From NCBI RefSeq assembly GCF_030936135.1, contig NC_082597.1, forward strand, positions 42,911,095-42,975,094: a DNA stretch of 64,000 nucleotides, written 5' to 3'. Within the stretch, counting starts at the first letter, position 1; every line of letters begins with the position of its first letter. The notes under the pieces were generated by a model. That model was not told the origin of the DNA and searched no databases. It saw only the letters and a program-made list of their open reading frames with translations. Source of the stretch: Gavia stellata (Eukaryota > Chordata > Aves > Gaviiformes > Gaviidae). The translations under genes and the position numbers were made by a program. Positions 60,501-64,000 of the stretch are shown here, piece after piece.

Positions 60501-63182
60501 TCCACCTGAAGGTACACTGAATTGGTAAAAGATTACTGAGAGAAACTGTGCATCGCACAAGCTTCAGACCCAGTTATTTCAAATAAAGGACTAAATTTTT
60601 ATATTTTCTAATGCACTTTCGTACCACAATTGAAGCATTTGAAAACACCATTCATTCACCATGCTTATTCAATAATGTATTTCCACAAAACCTTATGCTC
60701 CCAAAAACCTGGCTGAAAGTATTTATTGAAATACTTCCAGAGGAGGGCAACGAAGCTGGTGAGGGGTCTGGAGCACAAGTCTTATGAGAAGCGGTTGAGA
60801 GAGCTGGGGTTGTTTAGCCTGGAGAAGAGGAGGCTGAGGGGAGACCTCATCGCTCTCTACAACTACCTGAAAGGGGGTTGCAGAGAGGTGGGTGTTGGTC
60901 TCTTCTGCCAAGTGACAAGTGATAGGACAAGAGGAAATGGCCTCAAGTTGCACCAGGGGAGGTTTAGATTGGATATTTGGAAAAACTTCTTCACTGAAAG
61001 GGTTGCCAGACATTGGAATGGGCTGCCCAGGGAGGTGGTCGAGTCACCATCGCCGAAGGTAGTTAAAAGACATGTGGATGAGGCGCTTAGGGACATGGTT
61101 TAGTGGTGGACTTGGCAGCGTTAGCTTTACTGTTGGACTCAATGATCTTAAAGGTCTCTTCCAATCTAAACAATTCTATGATTCTATGAAAGAAACAGGG
61201 AGTTACTCAAGGGCACTCAGACATTAGATACCAGGTGATACCAGATAATTTCAACTTCTGTGCATTTAATTTAATATAATAATAGGGTGACTGAATCATT
61301 CATTATTTATCCATCTGATGATTGAAAGCTGAGATACGCTGAAACCTTTTAAATAACAATAGAATTATTCATTTCTTTAACCAAAGAACAGGAACTTGCA
61401 TTTACATCTACCAACTTTTGTCACAGGTACTAAACTTCTTATTTTCAGGTGAAGCTAACAAGAGAGACCAACTTCAAGATACAAAAAATTAAAACTTTAA
61501 CAGTTTAACTGAGTACTTAAACTTTCTGATGTGATACTCAACTTTGAATTCCTTGGGCCAAACTTTCCTCGGTATCCACTTTGCTTGAAAAAAGGTTTTT
61601 TCATTTTATCCACGTACAATATAAACCACAGTGCAAATAAGGCACATAAAGAGAATTTAGGACCAAAAAGAACTGCAACCTTAGAAAGAGAGTCTCCCTG
61701 TGGAGAAGTTATCACTACAAGGTCCTGCCAAAAGGACAATCAGATTTAGTAATTAATTCACTTACGGTAGGTTTTCTCCACTGTGCAAGTTGTTAGCACG
61801 AAGCAGACCATAGAGAGAGACGTGAGTACTGTCTGCTGAAGAGTTCAAATCATGTTCTTTACCTTCTCTAATCATTGTACGTTTAAGCAGACTTGAGCAT
61901 TTCAGTGCCAGCTCCAAAGCATCCATCCAACACCTGCCTAAAGACAAATGTATTATTAGACTAAAAATTAAGGATTTGACTGAATTATACAACTTCCATT
62001 TCCTAATTTCACAATCCTTTTGGGTCTGCTTACATTGCCTTTGAAGACATACTTCAGAGTTGCTCCATGTTAACATGCACTGGATTTTAAATCTGGTGGT
62101 GACATAAAAACAACTCACAACTACCCAGCTCTGGCACAAGGGATGCTTCAGGGTAGTACAAGCAATGTAAATCATGATTCTGTTTGAGCACATTCCAGCA
62201 TTTCTTCCTTAGTGCAAGTATGGTTCCATCCAGGCCCTGACTTGAATTCCTCCAAAGTTGCCTGCTGCCCTGCTCTAGTTTTGAAGACTAAGTAACTGCA
62301 TCAGTTGGCAAAATTTGCTCATATAATACAATAACAATGTGGAAAAGGAGCTATAATGACAGCATATAAATGCCATTTCAATACAAAATAGCAGATATTC
62401 TAGGTTTTTTTGGTAAAAAGTAACTACACAAATTTGTGTGTTCTTTTGCTCCTTATTTCTTCATTTTCAGGTATCTAATCCATTTTTCAATACAGAAGGC
62501 GAACAGGGTCCTATTTTTAAAGTCTGCAGGGGTATGCTTAATTAACCAGTAGAAGGAAAGCAGCTGCTAGAAAGGTTACACAACAGTCTTAAATTTTGTT
62601 TCTAGATTGTAACCTTTGAAGATGGTTGCACTGATATTGACTACCACCTTCCTAGTGATGAAGGGTGTTACAAAACTGTATTTTGAGGGAATTTTTACTA
62701 CTAGAACTCTGTACAACTGCTGCACTTTGTAATACACAAATGCTTCCATTAGGAAAAAAGCATGTCCATATAAGCACTTCAGAAAGGCACTAGTTTGAAT
62801 ATTTAGACATACACTAATATAGTTAAATCTGAAATAAACCCTTCCCCCTCCTCTGCTCAGCCAATGCAAGGCAACTGCAAGGAATTCAATGACAGTTTCT
62901 TCAGGTCAAAATTTTCCTTTAATAACATGAAAAACTACTAGTACCAACACACTTGAATGCACTAAGTTAAGGGAGAACCTTAACAATGATTAAACTGCAA
63001 TCACAGTGCTGTAATAGACATGGTAAGACAACTGAAACCATGTCTTTCTAATAACTAACTGCTGTCACTGCGGAAAAACACCGAAATATCTATTTACCAT
63101 CTGATTCTGAAGCAGCTCGGATGATCAAATAACTGCTGGGCAATGGCTGAGTTATAGAACCAACTGCTTCACCTTTGGGACC
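45383..63182 (-). CDS. OSBPL8: OSBPL8 (ORP8), lipid-transfer protein: last 16 coding exons, partial at the 5' side
   Basis: ORP8 is an ER-anchored oxysterol-binding-protein-related protein. At ER-plasma membrane contacts it moves phosphatidylserine to the plasma membrane in exchange for PI4P or PI(4,5)P2. Sixteen exons were placed by hand; all introns are GT-AG and every phase fits. Together they give 1998 nt, 665 residues plus a stop. Human ORP8 has 889 aa, so about 224 N-terminal residues and most of the PH domain lie beyond 64000. In order one sees the end of the PH domain (ending [14 protein letters not shown]), an acidic Ser/Asp/Glu linker, the ORD beginning near [19 protein letters not shown], the family fingerprint EQVSHHPP, conserved LGETFRC and WNPTSDIKQ blocks, a charged coiled-coil-like tail and a single C-terminal membrane helix ending NFLFK. 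The gene runs head-to-tail with BBS10, as in human. Confidence 0.96.
45765..45870 (-). CDS. OSBPL8: OSBPL8 exon: coiled-coil-like tail
   Basis: 106 nt. It encodes [35 protein letters not shown] plus two bases of Arg. It shows the heptad-like spacing of hydrophobic residues that precedes the membrane anchor. The next intron (45519-45764) is 246 bp. Confidence 0.95.
46476..46578 (-). CDS. OSBPL8: OSBPL8 exon: basic and Ser-rich tail
   Basis: 103 nt. It encodes [20 protein letters not shown] then [14 protein letters not shown] plus one base. The basic patch and the SSPEPD-QDSSGSE motif match the ORP8 tail between the ORD and the coiled segment. The next intron (45871-46475) is 605 bp. Confidence 0.94.
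46982..47069 (-). CDS. OSBPL8: OSBPL8 exon: [18 protein letters not shown]
   Basis: 88 nt. One base completes Asp, then [20 protein letters not shown] and TKVRHRTPM. It is the end of the ORD, strongly conserved across ORP5/ORP8. The donor is GTATGT. The next intron (46579-46981) is 403 bp with nothing recognised. Confidence 0.96.
47070..49555 (-). other. OSBPL8 intron, 2486 bp
   Basis: It contains a probable ancient CR1/L3-like fragment (48421-48690) and otherwise no recognised element. A 125-codon open frame on the minus strand at 48038-48415 has no recognisable domain. Confidence 0.75.
48421..48690 (+). mobile_element. Probable old CR1/L3-like LINE relic, antisense to OSBPL8
   Basis: The 'catggaaaagaaatctactg' word, followed by 'gctgctaaatacacag', 'tgcttggttccaggaaacc', 'gagttgcaaatctgctgga' and 'taggccactgcc', resembles the degenerate 3' region of old amniote CR1/L3 elements, which have 'catggaggactat...', a doublet about asset descriptions and 'ggccactg' shortly before the end. 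The final 'ggtctgacccagtatgg' part is not evident. The call rests on my memory of the pattern only. Confidence 0.35.
49556..49741 (-). CDS. OSBPL8: OSBPL8 exon: ORD C-terminal helices
   Basis: 186 nt. It encodes [40 protein letters not shown] and [20 protein letters not shown]. The LWQ-VTRAI and EATQEKY-LEEAQR blocks are hallmarks of the C-terminal ORD helices. The donor is GTGAGTCC. Confidence 0.96.
49953..50089 (-). CDS. OSBPL8: OSBPL8 exon: [12 protein letters not shown] block
   Basis: 137 nt. It encodes [40 protein letters not shown] and DFESE plus two bases of Lys. The next intron (49742-49952) is only 211 bp. Confidence 0.96.
50669..50758 (-). CDS. OSBPL8: OSBPL8 exon: ORD
   Basis: 90 nt, exactly 30 codons. 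It encodes [20 protein letters not shown] then [10 protein letters not shown]. The strong donor GTAAGT follows TGG. The next intron (50090-50668, 579 bp) shows no recognised feature. Confidence 0.96.
50759..52131 (-). other. OSBPL8 intron, 1373 bp, with two long T tracts
   Basis: It contains uninterrupted T runs at 51932-51946 (15) and 52061-52077 (17) on the plus strand, meaning A runs in the transcript. They are not attached to any recognised SINE or retroposed copy. Nothing else was identified. Confidence 0.75.
52132..52229 (-). CDS. OSBPL8: OSBPL8 exon: ORD core
   Basis: 98 nt. It encodes [20 protein letters not shown] then [12 protein letters not shown]. It follows the previous exon in the conserved HCKGILYGTM junction. 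The donor is GTTAGC. Confidence 0.96.
52230..53683 (-). other. OSBPL8 intron, 1454 bp
   Basis: AT-rich. Several open frames of 60-90 codons on either strand have no recognisable content. No mobile element was identified. Confidence 0.75.
53684..53782 (-). CDS. OSBPL8: OSBPL8 exon: ORD core
   Basis: 99 nt. It encodes [20 protein letters not shown] then [12 protein letters not shown], split Gly codons at both ends. It belongs to the ORD beta-barrel. The donor is GTAGTG. Confidence 0.95.
54130..54226 (-). CDS. OSBPL8: OSBPL8 exon: ORD, VSHHPP fingerprint
   Basis: 97 nt. It starts [19 protein letters not shown] and continues [13 protein letters not shown] plus the first base of Gly. The His-His pair of the OSBP fingerprint contacts the phosphates of phosphoinositide ligands in this family; both His are intact, so lipid exchange activity is expected. 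The following intron (53783-54129) is 347 bp. Confidence 0.97.
54667..54765 (-). CDS. OSBPL8: OSBPL8 exon: [13 protein letters not shown] block
   Basis: 99 nt, exactly 33 codons, phase 0. It encodes [33 protein letters not shown]. It ends with Glu-Gln, the first two residues of the EQVSHHPP fingerprint. The following intron (54227-54666, 440 bp) is non-coding. Confidence 0.96.
55467..55548 (-). CDS. OSBPL8: OSBPL8 exon: [13 protein letters not shown] block
   Basis: 82 nt. It encodes [20 protein letters not shown] then GFYKKPK. The [15 protein letters not shown] block is diagnostic of ORP5/ORP8-type proteins. The donor is GTGCCC. The intron to the next exon (54766-55466, 701 bp) shows nothing recognisable. 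Confidence 0.95.
55549..56325 (-). other. OSBPL8 intron, 777 bp
   Basis: AT-rich, with no recognised feature beyond normal splice sites. Confidence 0.75.
56326..56510 (-). CDS. OSBPL8: OSBPL8 exon: start of ORD domain
   Basis: 185 nt. It encodes [19 protein letters not shown], then [19 protein letters not shown] and [18 protein letters not shown]. This is the N-terminal ORD segment including the lid and the first core strand region. The donor GTGAGTC splits the Glu codon after FLS. Confidence 0.96.
56511..57898 (-). other. OSBPL8 intron, 1388 bp
   Basis: Non-coding. Short open frames on both strands show no recognised domain. No mobile element was identified. Confidence 0.75.
57899..58133 (-). 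CDS. OSBPL8: OSBPL8 exon: acidic linker
   Basis: 235 nt. One base completes Pro, then 78 codons run from [20 protein letters not shown] through a run of Asp/Glu/Ser ([20 protein letters not shown]) to EQSHEELGE. It is acidic and low in hydrophobic residues, and joins the PH domain to the ORD. The many Ser followed by Asp/Glu are CK2-type contexts (inference). Confidence 0.95.
58321..59955 (-). mobile_element. CR1 LINE, 5'-truncated, about 1.6 kb, sense to OSBPL8
   Basis: On the minus strand the right part encodes CR1 reverse transcriptase: [60 protein letters not shown] and [20 protein letters not shown]. The FADD catalytic motif follows at 59170-59181, and the C-terminal half continues as [16 protein letters not shown] and [13 protein letters not shown] one-base loss after LISF (near 59490) shifts the frame so that it soon meets a stop, and further stops occur, so the copy is dead. 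The 3' end (left side) retains GGTCCCTTCCAATGG but lacks tidy terminal ATTCTATG repeats, suggesting age. The right limit is approximate. Confidence 0.93.
60727..61189 (+). mobile_element. CR1 LINE fragment, antisense to OSBPL8
   Basis: The plus strand reads [20 protein letters not shown], then [40 protein letters not shown] and [20 protein letters not shown], the C-terminal end of the CR1 ORF2 protein. A short 3' UTR follows, ending in tandem ATTCTATG repeats. The ORF end is still open over about 125 codons. It is strongly 5'-truncated. The [13 protein letters not shown] variant differs from the LRRGRC form of the neighbouring copy, so the two derive from different CR1 subfamilies. Confidence 0.93.
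61766..61937 (-). CDS. OSBPL8: OSBPL8 exon: end of PH domain and start of linker
   Basis: 172 nt. It begins [15 protein letters not shown], which includes the invariant Trp of the last PH-domain helix, and continues through [11 protein letters not shown] and [15 protein letters not shown]. The strong donor GTAAGTG ends the exon inside a Pro codon. Confidence 0.94.
61938..63097 (-). other. OSBPL8 intron, 1160 bp
   Basis: A non-coding AT-rich intron. No repeat copy or additional exon was recognised. Confidence 0.8.
63098..63182 (-). CDS. OSBPL8: OSBPL8 exon: end of PH domain, part 1
   Basis: 85 nt, phase 0 at its 5' end. It encodes [20 protein letters not shown] and onward to ASESD plus the first base of Gly. 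The donor is GTAAATA. It is the most 5' exon found in the window. Confidence 0.93.
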
Positions 63183-64000
63183 CTTGAAATACACAAAACA
63201 AGCAACAGCATCAAAGATTTTAATGCGGTTTTACAGTTTATCATTCAATGTAATAACAAGCTGACACACTGCAGGGCTATTTACTGTCACTCAGCAACAT
63301 CTAATGAAGACATGAATGGAAAGATGGACAGCCCTCTTTTACTGGATTTCTTCTTCAAAGACTTCATTTTAAATATAGCTCCCAATTCAACCCCACTTTA
63401 AAAAGAATGGTCTTTGGGATTCAAATGATTTTTGGTGGGTTTTTTTTGTTAATCAGATCTGGCATAGTAACTTGGAAATGCTCTGCTGATGCTACTTATA
63501 GCAAGATGACAAAAGCATCAAAAGGAACGCCACAGGGGAGCCATCCTCACTGTCCGGGGATTCCTGCAGATCGGTGTAGAGAGATCACAAGGGGCAAGCT
63601 ATTCCTCTTCAGCTCAGTATTTCAGCTGAAGAGGTAAGACTGAAAGCAAGCAAAACAAAGACATGCCTGTGGGGTGGTTTAAGAGAGTTGATTTACAAAA
63701 AATGCTGCCTAGTAGAAGATCCCACATTTGTACAGCAACTAGCTCTTTCCCCTCCAGTCCCATTCATTCTTGATGAGAGCAAAGGTTCCTCTCAATTCCT
63801 ACAAGGATGCTACGGTTCATAGCATAGAGAGACACAACGGCAAGCCAAACCCTTGCAGAGAACGGGCGGCCTTCTTCAGTGATCCACTTCATGCTTATTT
63901 TACATGACAACGTGTTTGGTGTCTCAGCAGCATTCTATGCTCCAGAACTGCACGATTTTTGCCTGTCTTCAGAAGACAGATGAGTCAATCGATATTTAAA
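63183..64000 (-). other. OSBPL8 intron, truncated by the window end
   Basis: No exon encoding the preceding PH-domain segment was found before position 64000, so the upstream part of the gene lies outside. A perfect 11-bp inverted repeat occurs at 63604-63634. No mobile element was recognised. Confidence 0.75.
63604..63634. repeat. Short perfect hairpin-forming inverted repeat
   Basis: CCTCTTCAGCT (63604-63614) and AGCTGAAGAGG (63624-63634) are exact reverse complements around a 9-base loop. The stem could form in the intronic RNA. It is short for a microRNA precursor, and the flanks do not obviously extend the stem. Confidence 0.6.

Larger units (their letters stand above)
58134..61765 (-). 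other. OSBPL8 intron, 3632 bp, carrying two CR1 copies
   Basis: The longest complete intron in the window. It has gained a minus-strand CR1 (58321-59955) and a plus-strand CR1 fragment (60727-61189), which together make up more than half of it. The rest is AT-rich with no recognised feature. Confidence 0.85.

Noticed and set aside
63780-63900. Short minus-strand open frame beginning MKWITEEGRPFSARVW near the window end, considered as an upstream OSBPL8 exon or transposase relic
   Set aside because: About 41 codons, not similar to the PH-domain segment expected there, and no family could be assigned.
1-64000. CRISPR arrays, bacterial operons or phage-like modules
   Set aside because: No regularly spaced direct repeats and no compact prokaryotic gene arrangement. 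Introns, CR1 and LTR sequences show vertebrate nuclear DNA.

Overview
The window is ordinary vertebrate nuclear DNA, almost certainly from a bird. Genes are split by GT-AG introns. The recognisable interspersed repeats are CR1 LINEs (three fairly clear copies and one old one) and a solo endogenous-retrovirus LTR of a type common in birds, and the introns are compact. Two protein-coding genes are present, both on the minus strand and arranged as in human 12q21.2: OSBPL8 (ORP8, right half) followed head-to-tail by BBS10 (centre). No prokaryotic-style system, CRISPR array, tRNA or rRNA gene was seen.

Layout. Positions 1 to about 38.6 kb are intergenic. No gene is supported there; it holds a CR1 tail split by a complete solo LTR (3218-3812) with a perfect 5-bp target duplication, a 13-bp perfect inverted repeat (12498-12601), a few simple repeats and an isolated CpG-dense patch near 28.1 kb. 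Base composition becomes visibly more AT-rich from about 28.8 kb. BBS10 lies at 38702-40922: exon 1 is 40738-40922, the intron is only 79 bp, exon 2 is 38702-40658, and the predicted protein is 713 aa. Its promoter sits in a CpG island that carries a near-consensus RFX X-box, an NRF1 palindrome and a CCAAT box. From about 41.15 to 45.38 kb lies the probable OSBPL8 3' UTR. From 45383 to 63182 I could place 16 consecutive OSBPL8 coding exons. All junctions are GT-AG and all phases agree, giving 665 residues plus a stop: the end of the PH domain, an acidic linker, the whole lipid-transfer ORD domain with its EQVSHHPP fingerprint, and the C-terminal transmembrane anchor. The N-terminal exons lie beyond position 64000.

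Function. ORP8 is an ER-anchored lipid exchanger at ER-plasma membrane contacts (phosphatidylserine against phosphoinositides). BBS10 is a chaperonin-like factor needed for BBSome assembly in ciliated cells. They are neighbours by conserved synteny, not an operon. The most useful observation about their arrangement is that a canonical poly(A) signal on the OSBPL8 strand lies only about 230 bp upstream of the BBS10 start codon, so the end of one transcription unit may abut the promoter of the next.

No convincing undescribed biological system was found. The findings are local: nested mobile elements, gene-structure corrections, promoter motifs and compositional oddities.
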